A stretch of DNA of 64,000 bases. Origin: CBFHND01 sp965657085. GTDB lineage: Bacteria > Pseudomonadota > Alphaproteobacteria > Rhodobacterales > Rhodobacteraceae. The notes beneath the pieces were generated by a model. That model was not told the origin of the DNA. It was given only the letters and a program-made list of their open reading frames with translations, and searched no databases. The stretch is from NCBI GenBank assembly GCA_965657085.1, contig CBFHND010000001.1:1-64000 (forward strand). The letters are read 5' to 3'. Every line of letters begins with the position of its first letter. Position 1 is the first letter of the stretch. A program made the translations under genes and the position numbers. This document shows positions 1 to 8,588 of the stretch, piece by piece.

Positions 1-1
1 G

Positions 2-508
2 GCAGCAGGCCTGCACGTGGCGGCCTTCGGCATTGATCCGCTGCGGTCCAAGGGCATGGAAGGCATCGACACCTTCCAACAGGACCGCGTGGCCCGCGTC
101 GTGGACGAGGCCGAGAAATACCTGACCCAGATGTCCGATGCCATGCTCCGCGCCGGAGATCGCAAGATGGAAAGCAAGCTGGAGCGGTTCCAGAGCACGG
201 CCCGCGACCTCATTCGCACGGTTGAGGAAGACCCCCGCGACCTGACGGCCGCGCGCAAGTATCTGGGCGTTTACCTGATGGGTGCGCGGGACGCGACGGT
301 GAAATTTGCCGATGTCTACGCGCGCACCCGCGACGCCAAGGCGCGCGAGGATTATGCCACGCTGCTGGACGATCTGAACAAGGGCTTTGATGCCCGCACC
401 CGCAAGCTACTGCTGGATGACCGCAGCGATCTGAATATTGAAATCGATGTGCTGCGCGACCGCTTGCAGCGCGAGGGCGTCCGGCTGGACCCCGACAACC
501 AAATGTAA
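2..508 (+). CDS. XpaC-like (5-bromo-4-chloroindolyl phosphate hydrolysis) family protein, 5' truncated by window edge
   Basis: The frame is open from base 2, so the gene begins upstream of the window and only the C-terminal 168 residues or so are visible. The GTG at 17 is not a convincing start because no ribosome site precedes it. The visible part is highly charged and helical (EKYLTQMSDAML, RKYLGVYLMGARDATVKFAD) and matches the C-terminal half of XpaC-type proteins, which are regularly encoded next to TelA-type tellurite or toxic anion resistance proteins. The next gene is telA-like, 18 nt downstream on the same strand, supporting an operon. The biochemical role is not established for the family. 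Confidence 0.75.
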   Translation, partial: AAGLHVAAFGIDPLRSKGMEGIDTFQQDRVARVVDEAEKYLTQMSDAMLRAGDRKMESKLERFQSTARDLIRTVEEDPRDLTAARKYLGVYLMGARDATVKFADVYARTRDAKAREDYATLLDDLNKGFDARTRKLLLDDRSDLNIEIDVLRDRLQREGVRLDPDNQM

Positions 509-526
509 CAGTGAGGGAAATCACCC

Positions 527-1723
527 ATGTCTGACGAAGTGCGCAAAAAGGCCGAAGCCGCCCTGGCCCAGGTCGAAGAGCTGAATGCAGTGATCCTGCC
601 GGAACCCGCCGAGGCCACCGCAATTGTGCCCTTGGCCGAGGCGGACGCCCCCGTGGGCGCCGAGATCCGCAAGCGCATGGACGAGATCGACATGACGGAC
701 ACCCAGTCGATCGTATCTTTCGGGTCGGCCGCACAAGCCGAGCTGCAAACGATCAGCCAAGCCATGCTGAATGACGTGCGCAACAAGGACGTCGGCCCCG
801 CAGGTGACAGCCTGCGCAGCATCGTCACCACCATCCGCGGCTTTTCGGTGTCAGAGCTGGATGTGCGCCGCAAACGGAGCTGGTGGGAAAAACTTCTGGG
901 CCGTGCCGCACCTTTTGCCAAGTTCACCGCCAAGTTCGAAACCGTTCAGGGCCAGATCGACAAGATCACCGACAACCTGCTGGCGCACGAGCACACGCTG
1001 CTCAAGGACATCAAGTCGCTGGACGTACTCTATGAAAAGACGTTGGATTTCTATGACGAACTGGCGCTCTACATCGCGGCGGGCGAGGAAAAGCTGGCCG
1101 AACTGGATGGCACGATCATTCCGGCCAAGGAAGCGGACGTAAAGGCCGCTGCCGAAAAGGATCAGGTCATGGTGGCGCAGGAACTGCGTGATCTGCGCGC
1201 CGCGCGCGATGATCTGGAGCGCCGGGTACATGACCTGAAACTGACACGGCAAGTGACCATGCAGTCGCTGCCCTCGATCCGCTTGGTGCAGGAAAACGAT
1301 AAGAGCCTTGTGACCAAGATCAACTCGACCCTCGTCAACACAGTGCCCCTGTGGGAAACCCAATTGGCGCAGGCCGTCACCATCCAGCGCTCGGCCGAGG
1401 CCGCAGCCGCGGTGCGCGATGCCAACGACCTGACCAACGAGTTGCTGACCGCCAATGCCGCCAATCTTCGGGAAAGCAACAAGATGATCCGCGAGGAAAT
1501 GGAGCGCGGCGTCTTTGACATCGAAGCGGTGAAACAGGCCAACGCGGACCTGATCGGCACCATCGAGGAATCGCTGCAAATCGCCGACGAAGGCAAGGCG
1601 CGCCGCGCCGCCGCCGAAGAGGAACTGAAGAAGATGGAAGCCGAATTGCGCGACACGCTGGCATCAGCCAAGGCGCGGGGCGACGGTGTGGGCGACAATG
1701 CCGGCACCGCCGTGCCGGGTTAA
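527..1723 (+). CDS. telA: TelA-family toxic anion resistance protein
   Basis: A 398-residue protein of the length usual for the TelA/KlaA family, which is associated with tellurite, colicin and envelope-stress resistance through an unknown mechanism. The sequence is mostly long amphipathic helices with an acidic and basic heptad-like pattern and no membrane segment, so it should be cytoplasmic or peripheral. The ATG follows a GTGAGGGA ribosome site. It follows the XpaC-like gene and precedes a lipoprotein by 9 nt, so these are probably co-transcribed. The family call is secure; the physiological substrate is unknown. Confidence 0.88.
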   Translation: MSDEVRKKAEAALAQVEELNAVILPEPAEATAIVPLAEADAPVGAEIRKRMDEIDMTDTQSIVSFGSAAQAELQTISQAMLNDVRNKDVGPAGDSLRSIVTTIRGFSVSELDVRRKRSWWEKLLGRAAPFAKFTAKFETVQGQIDKITDNLLAHEHTLLKDIKSLDVLYEKTLDFYDELALYIAAGEEKLAELDGTIIPAKEADVKAAAEKDQVMVAQELRDLRAARDDLERRVHDLKLTRQVTMQSLPSIRLVQENDKSLVTKINSTLVNTVPLWETQLAQAVTIQRSAEAAAAVRDANDLTNELLTANAANLRESNKMIREEMERGVFDIEAVKQANADLIGTIEESLQIADEGKARRAAAEEELKKMEAELRDTLASAKARGDGVGDNAGTAVPG

Positions 1724-1732
1724 CGGTCCACG

Positions 1733-2698
1733 GTGCTGGGGGCGGGATCAACGCGTACAAGAGCATGGGCCGGGGCAATTCTCCTTGGCCTGTCTCTGGC
1801 TGCCTGCGATCTGCTGAACCCGGTCGAGCCGGTGTTGACGCCCAAGGCGCGGCCCGACCGACTTGCGCGCCCTGCCCCCGTCACGGTGGCCCAACCCACA
1901 TCTGAACGCAGTGCTGCGATGCGTGCCTATCTGGCCTCGGTGCAATCCACACAACTGACCCAAGGGTTGTTGCGCCGTGATGGGGGCGGGCCTGACACGC
2001 CTTTTACCGCCGACATGCTGGCCCGCAATTTCCAGCGCATTGCCTTTTTCAACGAATACAGCACGGCAGGATCGGCCAGCGGTGTCTCTGGCCGGTTGCG
2101 CCGATGGGATGGACCTGTGCGATTTGGGGTCGAATTCGGGCCTTCGGTGCCGGGATCGCAACAAGCCCGCGACCGGGCCGACGTCATGGGCTATGTCCGC
2201 AGGCTGGCCCGCACCACCGGGCATCCGATCTCAACCGGGGCCAACCCGAACTTCATGGTGTTCTTCGTCTCGGAAGATGACCGCGCCGATACCATCGCGG
2301 CACTGGCCACCCGCATCCCCGGCATCACCCGCACCAATCTGGCGCCCATCCTGAACCTCAGCGACGACATCTATTGCGCGGTGGCGGCCTATGCCACGGG
2401 TCCCGACAAATACACCTATACTGCCGCCGTTGCCGTCATTCGCGCGGAAAACCCCGACCTGTTGCGGCTGTCGTGCATTCACGAGGAACTGGCGCAGGGG
2501 CTTGGGCTGGCCAACGACAGCCCCGCGGCGCGGCCTTCGATCTTCAACGACGATGACGAATTCGCCCTGCTGACCAACCACGACGAGATGCTGCTGGGCA
2601 TGCTCTATGATGACCGGCTGAAGACGGGCATGACCTTGCCTGAAGCCGACCCTGTCGTGCGCCTTCTGGCCCGCGAAACCCTGCAGGGACCTCTCTGA
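1733..2698 (+). CDS. DUF2927-type lipoprotein
   Basis: A 321-residue protein starting with GTG 9 nt after telA. Residues 1-25 form a lipoprotein signal with a lipobox ending LAAC, so Cys25 or so is the lipidated residue. The body carries the features of DUF2927 proteins: a FNEYS motif, a CAVAAY segment and the strongly conserved CIHEELAQGLGL helix, which resembles the HExxQ-type zinc-binding helices of peptidase-like folds. Function is unknown. Its position inside the TelA-SPFH cluster suggests a cell-envelope role. An alternative ATG start downstream would lose the lipobox, so the GTG is preferred. Confidence 0.8.
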   Translation: MLGAGSTRTRAWAGAILLGLSLAACDLLNPVEPVLTPKARPDRLARPAPVTVAQPTSERSAAMRAYLASVQSTQLTQGLLRRDGGGPDTPFTADMLARNFQRIAFFNEYSTAGSASGVSGRLRRWDGPVRFGVEFGPSVPGSQQARDRADVMGYVRRLARTTGHPISTGANPNFMVFFVSEDDRADTIAALATRIPGITRTNLAPILNLSDDIYCAVAAYATGPDKYTYTAAVAVIRAENPDLLRLSCIHEELAQGLGLANDSPAARPSIFNDDDEFALLTNHDEMLLGMLYDDRLKTGMTLPEADPVVRLLARETLQGPL

Positions 2699-2757
2699 AA
2701 TTAACGGATGGTTTGCTTTCGGGGCCTAGTTTGCAGCGGTCAGACAGAAAGCACCCG

Positions 2758-3192
2758 ATGCCCCAATGCCTCGCTGCAGATCATATTCGCAACACTCTGG
2801 ACCGCCTTGAGGGGCCGGCGATTGAATTGATCGAGTGTTTCTATGACGTGATGTTCGAATTCGCACCGGACACCAAAGCATTGTTTACAAACGATATGCG
2901 CGCGCAATCCTCGAAGTTCTTGAAACTTCTGGCGCAGGCGGTGGACGTGGCCGATCAGCTTGATGATCAAGCCGACCACTTGCGGCAGCTTGGGGCAAGC
3001 CACGCACGCTACGGGGTGAAAAGCGCGCATTACGACATTCTGCCCTTGGCCTTGTTGTACAGTCTGTCGATCAAGGTGCGTGATTGGACACCGGCGGATC
3101 ACGCCGCCTGGATGCACATGCTCGACCGGATCCTCGCCCATATGCGCGCAGGAGCCGAAGAGATGGAAAACGAGACCCGCGCCCGCGCCTGA
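2758..3192 (+). CDS. Single-domain globin
   Basis: A 144-residue alpha-helical protein resembling the haem domain of flavohaemoglobins and single-domain globins. His82 in the ASHARYGV segment is the likely proximal (F8) haem ligand. The C-terminal helix with DWTPADHAAW matches the family's end region, where W is common. An in-frame start 45 nt upstream exists, but the ATG at 2758 fits the globin N-terminus better. It lies on its own between the DUF2927 and SPFH genes with about 60-90 nt gaps on each side, so it may have its own promoter. Possible roles are oxygen or nitric oxide binding; no reductase domain is attached. Confidence 0.75.
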   Translation: MPQCLAADHIRNTLDRLEGPAIELIECFYDVMFEFAPDTKALFTNDMRAQSSKFLKLLAQAVDVADQLDDQADHLRQLGASHARYGVKSAHYDILPLALLYSLSIKVRDWTPADHAAWMHMLDRILAHMRAGAEEMENETRARA

Positions 3193-3281
3193 CGGCGCTT
3201 TGCCGATGGTCAGCTTTTTCGTGGCGCTTGCCCTGCGCCTGTGACACTGTGTTCGCGTTACATTTTCGCACGAGGACCACC

Positions 3282-4406
3282 ATGGGCATTTTCGATTTTC
3301 TTTCCGGTGAATTCATCGACGTCATTCACTGGACGGACGATACCCGTGACACGATGGTCTGGCGGTTCGAGCGTGAAGACCATGAGATTAAATACGGCGC
3401 CAAGCTGACCGTGCGCGAAGGTCAGGCGGCCGTGTTCGTGCACGAAGGGCAATTGGCCGACGTGTTTTCGCCCGGTCTTTATATGCTTGAAACAAACAAC
3501 ATGCCGATCCTGACCACGCTTCAGCACTGGGATCACGGCTTCAAAAGCCCGTTCAAGTCCGAGGTCTATTACGTCAACACCACCCGCTTCAACGACCTCA
3601 AATGGGGCACCAAGAACCCGATCATCTGCCGCGATCCCGAATTCGGCCCTGTGCGCCTGCGCGCCTTCGGCACCTATTCGGTAAAAGTGTCCGACCCGGC
3701 GAAATTCCTTGTCGAAATCGTGGGCACAGACGGTGAGTTCACCATGGACGAGATCAGCTACCAGATCCGCAACATCATCGTGCAGGAATTTTCCCGCACC
3801 TTGGCCCGCGCGGGCATTCCGGTTCTGGATATGGCGGCGAACACCCGCGAGCTGGGCAAGCTGGTGGCGGGCGAGATCGCACCGCAACTGGCCGAATACG
3901 GGCTGTCACTGCCCGAGCTTTACATCGAGAACATCTCGCTCCCGCCTGCGGTCGAAGAGGTCATGGACAAACGCTCGTCGATGGGTGTGATCGGAAATCT
4001 GAACGAATACATGCAGTTCCAGGCCGCAGAGGCCCTTGGCCGCGATGGGGCCGGAGCCGCGGCCATTCAGGCGGGCATGGGCGCGGGACTGGGCATGCAG
4101 ATTGGCCAGCAGGTTGCAGCCGGGCCATGGGGCGCGCGCACGGCCGCCCCTGCACAGGTTCAGGCGGCCCCCGCCGCAATCGCGCCGCCCCCACCCCCTG
4201 TCGAACACGTCTGGCACATTGCCGAAGGTGGCGAAACAAAGGGGCCATTTTCCAAGGCCGCCCTTGGCCGTATGGCCGCCGACGGCAGTCTGGGCAGGGA
4301 CACATTCGTCTGGACCGCCGGTCAGGACGGATGGATGCGGGCCGAAGACGTGGTGGAACTGGCACAGCTGTTCACCATCCTGCCGCCGCCACCACCCGCA
4401 GGGTAA
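3282..4406 (+). CDS. SPFH-domain protein with C-terminal GYF-type domain
   Basis: A 374-residue protein. Residues 1-270 form a stomatin/prohibitin-like SPFH domain of the YdjI or virion-core type (MGIFDFLSGEFIDVIHW, then VREGQAAVFVHEGQLADVFSPG). A Gly/Ala-rich linker and a proline-rich stretch follow. Residues 305-365 are a GYF_2 (DUF4339) module with the WHIAEGGETKGPF signature, which binds proline-rich peptides or acts as a scaffold. The longer frame that opens at 3084 overlaps the globin and lacks the family N-terminus, so the ATG at 3282 is chosen. It neighbours a zinc-ribbon membrane protein, a pairing often seen for this SPFH type. Confidence 0.87.
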   Translation: MGIFDFLSGEFIDVIHWTDDTRDTMVWRFEREDHEIKYGAKLTVREGQAAVFVHEGQLADVFSPGLYMLETNNMPILTTLQHWDHGFKSPFKSEVYYVNTTRFNDLKWGTKNPIICRDPEFGPVRLRAFGTYSVKVSDPAKFLVEIVGTDGEFTMDEISYQIRNIIVQEFSRTLARAGIPVLDMAANTRELGKLVAGEIAPQLAEYGLSLPELYIENISLPPAVEEVMDKRSSMGVIGNLNEYMQFQAAEALGRDGAGAAAIQAGMGAGLGMQIGQQVAAGPWGARTAAPAQVQAAPAAIAPPPPPVEHVWHIAEGGETKGPFSKAALGRMAADGSLGRDTFVWTAGQDGWMRAEDVVELAQLFTILPPPPPAG

Positions 4407-4421
4407 CCCCCCAGTCGGAGA

Positions 4422-4850
4422 ATGCGAATGACCCGCCGCCGCGCCACGATCATCTTGCACTGGTCGAACCTGATCCTGTTGATGCTCCTGCTTGCCGGTG
4501 GTCTGACGCCTGTGCTGATGTGGGGATTTGCCGTTTCTGGTCTGGCCATGGGCGCGCTGGCGCTGCTGCGCGGATTGATGAACGGGCCGGGACCCAAGCT
4601 GGAAGGGATAATGCGCGCCGTACATCCTTGGTCCGGCCGCGTGATGTACCTGTTTCTGGCCTATGTCTCCGGTGCCACCTTGCTGGCCTTGCTGGATCGT
4701 CCGTTGGGCGGCCCTACGCTTGCCTGGCTCTACCAGGTGCTGTTTTCGGTCTCGTTGTTGCACGGGATCTTTCACATGTGGCGGCACACGGCGCTTGGGG
4801 ACGGCGCGCTGCGACGCATGTCGCCAACTGCGTTTCACAAGGTGCTGTAA
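4422..4850 (+). CDS. Small integral membrane protein, cytochrome b561-like
   Basis: A 142-residue protein with about four hydrophobic segments (residues 15-35, 38-55, 70-90 and 95-115). Histidines lie within or near the membrane segments: His13, one in VHPWSGR, and two in LLHGIFHMWRH. This spacing resembles the haem-ligating histidines of diheme cytochrome b561-type proteins, but I cannot confirm haem binding. It starts 15 nt after the SPFH gene and its stop codon directly abuts the GTG of the next gene, so it is surely co-translated with that gene. Calling it a plain hypothetical membrane protein would also be reasonable. Confidence 0.65.
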   Translation: MRMTRRRATIILHWSNLILLMLLLAGGLTPVLMWGFAVSGLAMGALALLRGLMNGPGPKLEGIMRAVHPWSGRVMYLFLAYVSGATLLALLDRPLGGPTLAWLYQVLFSVSLLHGIFHMWRHTALGDGALRRMSPTAFHKVL

Positions 4851-5963
4851 GTGGTCGATTTTACCGATCCTGTGGCACCCGTAGCCGAACATCGCTTTCC
4901 CTGCGATCAATGTGGTGCAGACCTGCGGTTTGACCCTGTGTCTGATGCACTGGTCTGTGATCACTGCGGCAACACGCGGTCCGTTACCGAGGCCACGTCA
5001 CACGCCCCCGCCATCGCAGAGCTGGATTTCCGCGATGCCATCAACGCGGTATTGCCGGAGGCCGAAATCGAGGAAACCCGCGTCTCCACCTGCCCCAACT
5101 GCGCGGCTCAGGTGGAATTCGATGCCGATCTTCATGCCACCGAATGCCCGTTCTGTGCCACGCCCGTGGTCACCGACACTGGCACGCACAGGCACATAAA
5201 ACCGCGCGGCGTACTGCCCTTTGCCATGCCCGAAACGGACGCGCGCAAGGCCATGACCGATTGGCTGGGCCGATTGTGGTTCGCGCCAAATGGATTGCAG
5301 GACTATGCCCGCAAGGGCCGCGCGATGCAGGGGATTTACGTACCCTACTGGACCTTTGACGCCGACACGCGCACCGCCTACCGGGGTGAACGCGGCACCG
5401 TCTATTACGTGACCCGCACCGTGATGCGCAGCGGCAAGCAGGTGCAGGTGCGCGAACCGCGCGTACGCTGGAACCCCGCCTCGGGCCGCGTTGCGCGGTT
5501 TTTCGATGATGTGCTGGTGCTGGCCTCCAAGAGCCTGCCCAAGAAATACACCGATGCGCTGGAACCCTGGGACCTTGCCGCGATGGAGCCTTATCGCCCC
5601 GAGTTCCTGGCCGGTTTCCGCGCCGAAGGCTACCAGATCGAATTGCAGGACGGGTTTGAAGCCGCGCGCCACCACATGGACCGGGTGATCGAACGGGATG
5701 TCAAATTCGATATCGGTGGCGATCGCCAGCGCATCCATGCGCTCGACACCAAGATCAAGAATGTAACGTTCAAGCATGTGCTGCTGCCGGTGTGGCTGGC
5801 CGCCTACAAGTACCGGGGCAAAACCTACCGTTTCGTGGTCAATGGTCGCACAGGGAGGGTTCAGGGCGAACGGCCCTATTCAGCGATCAAGATCACCATC
5901 GCGGTCATTATCGGATTGATAGTCGCGGCGGGCATCGGTTTTGTCGCAGCTCAGAACCAATAG
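4851..5963 (+). CDS. Zinc-ribbon (TFIIB-type) membrane-anchored protein
   Basis: A 370-residue protein with two CxxC...CxxC zinc ribbons: FPCDQCG/VCDHCGN at residues 18-42 and STCPNCA/ECPFCAT at residues 82-103. The middle holds a YVPYWTFDADT-type segment typical of proteins annotated as TFIIB zinc-finger or primosomal-protein-N'-like. Residues 345-365 form one C-terminal membrane helix, so the soluble domain is probably cytoplasmic and tail-anchored. The GTG start immediately follows the TAA of the preceding gene. It ends the plus-strand run, facing hsp20. The molecular role is unknown; partnership with the SPFH protein is inferred from proximity. Confidence 0.8.
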   Translation: MVDFTDPVAPVAEHRFPCDQCGADLRFDPVSDALVCDHCGNTRSVTEATSHAPAIAELDFRDAINAVLPEAEIEETRVSTCPNCAAQVEFDADLHATECPFCATPVVTDTGTHRHIKPRGVLPFAMPETDARKAMTDWLGRLWFAPNGLQDYARKGRAMQGIYVPYWTFDADTRTAYRGERGTVYYVTRTVMRSGKQVQVREPRVRWNPASGRVARFFDDVLVLASKSLPKKYTDALEPWDLAAMEPYRPEFLAGFRAEGYQIELQDGFEAARHHMDRVIERDVKFDIGGDRQRIHALDTKIKNVTFKHVLLPVWLAAYKYRGKTYRFVVNGRTGRVQGERPYSAIKITIAVIIGLIVAAGIGFVAAQNQ

Positions 5964-6008
5964 CGCCCGCCGCTCTCACGCCCTTACGCACAAAGGGTAA
6001 CGCACACG

Positions 6009-6428
6009 TCAGTGGCGCGAGATCTCGATCTTGCGGGCCTTTTCGGTCTCCGCAGGAGTTGTCTTGGCCACACGGACCGTCAGAACACCGTCTTTCATCT
6101 GTGCGCTCACGCCTTCGGGGTCAGCATCCACTGGCAGGCGAAAAGATCGGCGAAAAGCACCGTACTGGCGTTCGCTGAAATACCAGGTGTCGCCCTTTTT
6201 CTCTTCTTCGGTCTTTTTCTCGCCGCGCACGGTCACGACGCCGTCTTCGACCGACAGGTCAATGTCGTCCTCGGACACACCGGGCAATTCCATGCTGATC
6301 ACATAGGCGTCATCCCCGCCCGAGGCTTCGGTTGCGGGGGTCAGCCAATCGGCCAACCGGGTGCCAAATCCGCGAAAGGGTTCGTAAAGGGACGGCCAGA
6401 ATGCAGAAGTTTCAGATTTCTCTACCAT
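6009..6428 (-). CDS. Small heat shock protein, Hsp20/alpha-crystallin family
   Basis: A 139-residue ATP-independent holdase chaperone. The alpha-crystallin domain spans residues 40-130, with ISMELPGVSEDDIDLSVEDG at its start and the GVLTV segment near its end. The ATG at 6428 is preceded by a strong AGGAGGAA site; the longer open frame reaching 6755 runs through the divergent gene and is rejected. A 120-bp intergenic region separates it from the nitroreductase gene and contains an Fnr-like palindrome at 6493-6506. That site could link expression of either gene to oxygen or nitric oxide. Confidence 0.93.
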   Translation of the reverse strand: MVEKSETSAFWPSLYEPFRGFGTRLADWLTPATEASGGDDAYVISMELPGVSEDDIDLSVEDGVVTVRGEKKTEEEKKGDTWYFSERQYGAFRRSFRLPVDADPEGVSAQMKDGVLTVRVAKTTPAETEKARKIEISRH

Positions 6429-6492
6429 GTCATGTTCCTCCTGTTTGGCTTGGATGTTGGAACTATTCTGACGGGCTTGCGGGGGGTTGTCT

Positions 6493-6506
6493 TTGACGCA
6501 TATCAA
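6493..6506. promoter_or_regulatory. Fnr/Dnr-type binding site
   Basis: The sequence TTGACGCATATCAA matches the Fnr/FnrL consensus TTGAT-N4-ATCAA at nine of ten defined positions, and the flanking T and A extend the symmetry to TTTGA...TCAAA. It sits between the divergent hsp20 start (6428) and nitroreductase start (6549), a sensible distance from both. Direct observation of the palindrome is firm; regulator identity is inferred from the consensus. Confidence 0.6.
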
Positions 6507-6548
6507 ATGGCGCTTGCAGAGGGCGGGGCCTCCGGCCAATCTGCGCGC

Positions 6549-7220
6549 ATGACCCAGATCGATACGCTGAACGCCATTCTCGACGCCCGTTATTCCTGCA
6601 GGGGCTACCGACCGGACCCGGTGCCGGACGATACAATCTCGGCAATCGTCGCCGCCGCGCAAAAAGTACCCAGTTGGTGCAATGCGCAGCCGTGGCAGTT
6701 GACCATTACGCGCGGCGGCGCCACCGACACCTTTCGCGATGCGCTTTTTGCCCACGCGATGACGTCACCGCCCCAGCCTGATCTGGAATGGCCCACAGGC
6801 TATTCCGGCATCTATGCAGACCGCCGCCGCGCCTGCGGGTTTCAGCTTTACGATGCGGTGGGTATCGAAAAAGGTGACCGCGCTGCCTCGGCCCGGCAGA
6901 TGATGGAAAACTACCGTCTTTTCGATGCGCCGCATGTGGCCATCGTCAGCTCTCCGACCGAGTTGGGGCCTTACGGTGCGATGGATTGCGGCGGGTTCGT
7001 CACCGCCTTTACGCTGGCGGCAGCGGCCCAAGGGGTGGCGAGCATCGCCCAAGCCGCTATCGCCGCGCACGCCCCAATGGTGCGCACCCATTTCGGTTTG
7101 CCCGAGGATCGCCTGATCCTCTGCGCCATGTCCTTCGGCTATGCCGATCCCGACCACCCCGCCAACGGCTTTCGCACCGACCGGGCGACGCCGGGTGATG
7201 TGATCGACTGGCGCGCCTGA
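6549..7220 (+). CDS. Nitroreductase-family FMN oxidoreductase
   Basis: A 223-residue flavoprotein of the nitroreductase superfamily, expected to reduce nitro groups, quinones or related acceptors with NAD(P)H. The N-terminal RYSCRGYRPDPVPDDTI and KVPSWCNAQPWQL segments are the family's FMN-phosphate and substrate-side motifs; the C-terminal region with LPEDRLILCAMSFGYAD is also typical. An upstream in-frame ATG at 6507 overlaps the Fnr-like box, so the ATG at 6549 is preferred. The TGA overlaps the ATG of dtd by 1 nt, indicating translational coupling. Its substrate is unknown. Confidence 0.88.
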   Translation: MTQIDTLNAILDARYSCRGYRPDPVPDDTISAIVAAAQKVPSWCNAQPWQLTITRGGATDTFRDALFAHAMTSPPQPDLEWPTGYSGIYADRRRACGFQLYDAVGIEKGDRAASARQMMENYRLFDAPHVAIVSSPTELGPYGAMDCGGFVTAFTLAAAAQGVASIAQAAIAAHAPMVRTHFGLPEDRLILCAMSFGYADPDHPANGFRTDRATPGDVIDWRA

Positions 7221-7663
7221 TGCGGGCGCTGTTGCAGCGGGTTACGGGCGCGGAGGTCCATGTGGACGGCGATTTGGTCGGGGGATGCGGCGCCGGCCTT
7301 TTGATCCTTGTCTGCGCCATGCCGGGCGACGATCTGGACACGGTGCGCGGCCTCGCGGCCAAAGTGTCCAAGCTCCGCATCTTCAAGGACGACGCGGGCA
7401 AGATGAACCATTCGATCCTGCAGGCAGGCGGCAGCGCGCTGGTGGTCAGCCAGTTCACCCTTGCCGCAGATACGTCACGGGGCAACAGGCCCGGATTTTC
7501 CGGGGCGGCAAAGCCTGATGAGGCCGAAACGCTGTACCTTCAATTTGCCCACGCGCTGAAAGACTTGGGCGTGCCGGTTCAAACGGGCCGTTTCGGCGCC
7601 GATATGGCGGTCAGCCTCACCAATGATGGCCCCGTGACCCTCTGGCTCGACACCGCCAGCTAG
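7220..7663 (+). CDS. dtd: D-aminoacyl-tRNA deacylase
   Basis: A 147-residue DTD1-type enzyme that hydrolyses D-aminoacyl-tRNAs in the cytoplasm and so keeps D-amino acids out of translation. Diagnostic motifs are present: SQFTLAADT at residues 77-85 and the NDGPVT motif carrying the Gly-cisPro element at residues 135-140. The length is standard. The start ATG overlaps the nitroreductase stop by 1 nt. The 3' end overlaps the end of the convergent sulfotransferase-like gene by 4 nt. Confidence 0.96.
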   Translation: MRALLQRVTGAEVHVDGDLVGGCGAGLLILVCAMPGDDLDTVRGLAAKVSKLRIFKDDAGKMNHSILQAGGSALVVSQFTLAADTSRGNRPGFSGAAKPDEAETLYLQFAHALKDLGVPVQTGRFGADMAVSLTNDGPVTLWLDTAS

Positions 7664-8574
7664 GCGGTGCGCGTCAGATTTGCCAGTCGCGCCGCGACAG
7701 GATCACGCGCCGCAGCGATGTCCGGCTTTTGGGCGGGCAAGGCGCAGAGCGCGCTCACCTCCGCCACCGTCAATCCGGTTGCCTTGCGCAGCGTCGTCTG
7801 CGCGGCCTTGTCCATGTGCAACAGCGGTTGATCCAGCGGCTCACCATGTTCTGAGAATTCCGGGGCCAGATCGGCACAGGCCGCCAGTGCCCGAACGGCA
7901 AAATCCGCATCCTTGGGCGCGCGCGCATTGGCTTGCCGCTGCACTTCGGCCTTAAAAGCGCTGAGGCTGGGATTGCGGGTGCCGATGCGCGGCACCTGTG
8001 GCAGACCCATTTCGGTCTCGAAGTGCTCCATCACGTCCGGCACCTCGTCAAAGCAATAATACCGCACCGCACCGTCCAAGGCCGCGTTCATCTTCTGTGC
8101 CAGAGCGGTATAGTCCCAGCGGTCCGGCTCCCCCTCGATATACCGTGCAAAGGGGTGTTTGTTGTGCCAGTTTTGCGTCCATTCGCGGTAGTGGCTGCGT
8201 GCATAGGCATAGCGGTTACGTAGATACAGAACGCCCTCAGGCTCCAGTCCGCGCGCCCGTGCCTGATCCAACAGGCGCAGCAGACCCGGATGCGCGGTAT
8301 CGCGGCACCAGGTTTCACACGACAGGATCACGTGATCGCAGCCCGCGTTGTCGATTTCCTCGAAAAGGCGGGCAAACACCTTGGCCTGCCGTTCACTGCC
8401 GTCGGGGGCCTGCGACACGCCCCGGTGCCGTTGGTAGGCCTTGCCGCGATGCTTGCGCCCAGCGCGCGGGTACAATACACCCTGCCCGCGCAATAGATCG
8501 CGCGCCCTATCCAGCGTGTCCTGAATGGTGGTTGTGCCCGTCTTGTGCGTGCCCATGTGCAGGGTCAGTCGCAT
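7660..8574 (-). CDS. Sulfotransferase-like P-loop protein
   Basis: A 304-residue protein whose N-terminus HMGTHKTGTTTIQ is the PAPS-phosphate-binding P-loop of sulfotransferase-family proteins; a YLRNRYAYARSHYREW segment provides the second conserved block. It may transfer sulfate to a carbohydrate or lipid, but the acceptor cannot be predicted. The ATG at 8574 follows an AGGAGGG site that overlaps the hlyD stop region, so it is probably the last gene of the type I secretion operon. Its genomic link to an exported adhesin could mean modification of surface material, which is speculative. Confidence 0.72.
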   Translation of the reverse strand: MRLTLHMGTHKTGTTTIQDTLDRARDLLRGQGVLYPRAGRKHRGKAYQRHRGVSQAPDGSERQAKVFARLFEEIDNAGCDHVILSCETWCRDTAHPGLLRLLDQARARGLEPEGVLYLRNRYAYARSHYREWTQNWHNKHPFARYIEGEPDRWDYTALAQKMNAALDGAVRYYCFDEVPDVMEHFETEMGLPQVPRIGTRNPSLSAFKAEVQRQANARAPKDADFAVRALAACADLAPEFSEHGEPLDQPLLHMDKAAQTTLRKATGLTVAEVSALCALPAQKPDIAAARDPVAARLANLTRTA

Positions 8575-8588
8575 GTCACGCCGCCCTC

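Noticed and set aside
3084..3281. Upstream extension of the SPFH protein
   Set aside because: It overlaps the globin gene and encodes arginine-rich sequence with no family similarity.
6507..6548. Upstream in-frame start of the nitroreductase
   Set aside because: It overlaps the Fnr-like box and lacks a ribosome site; the start at 6549 fits the family.
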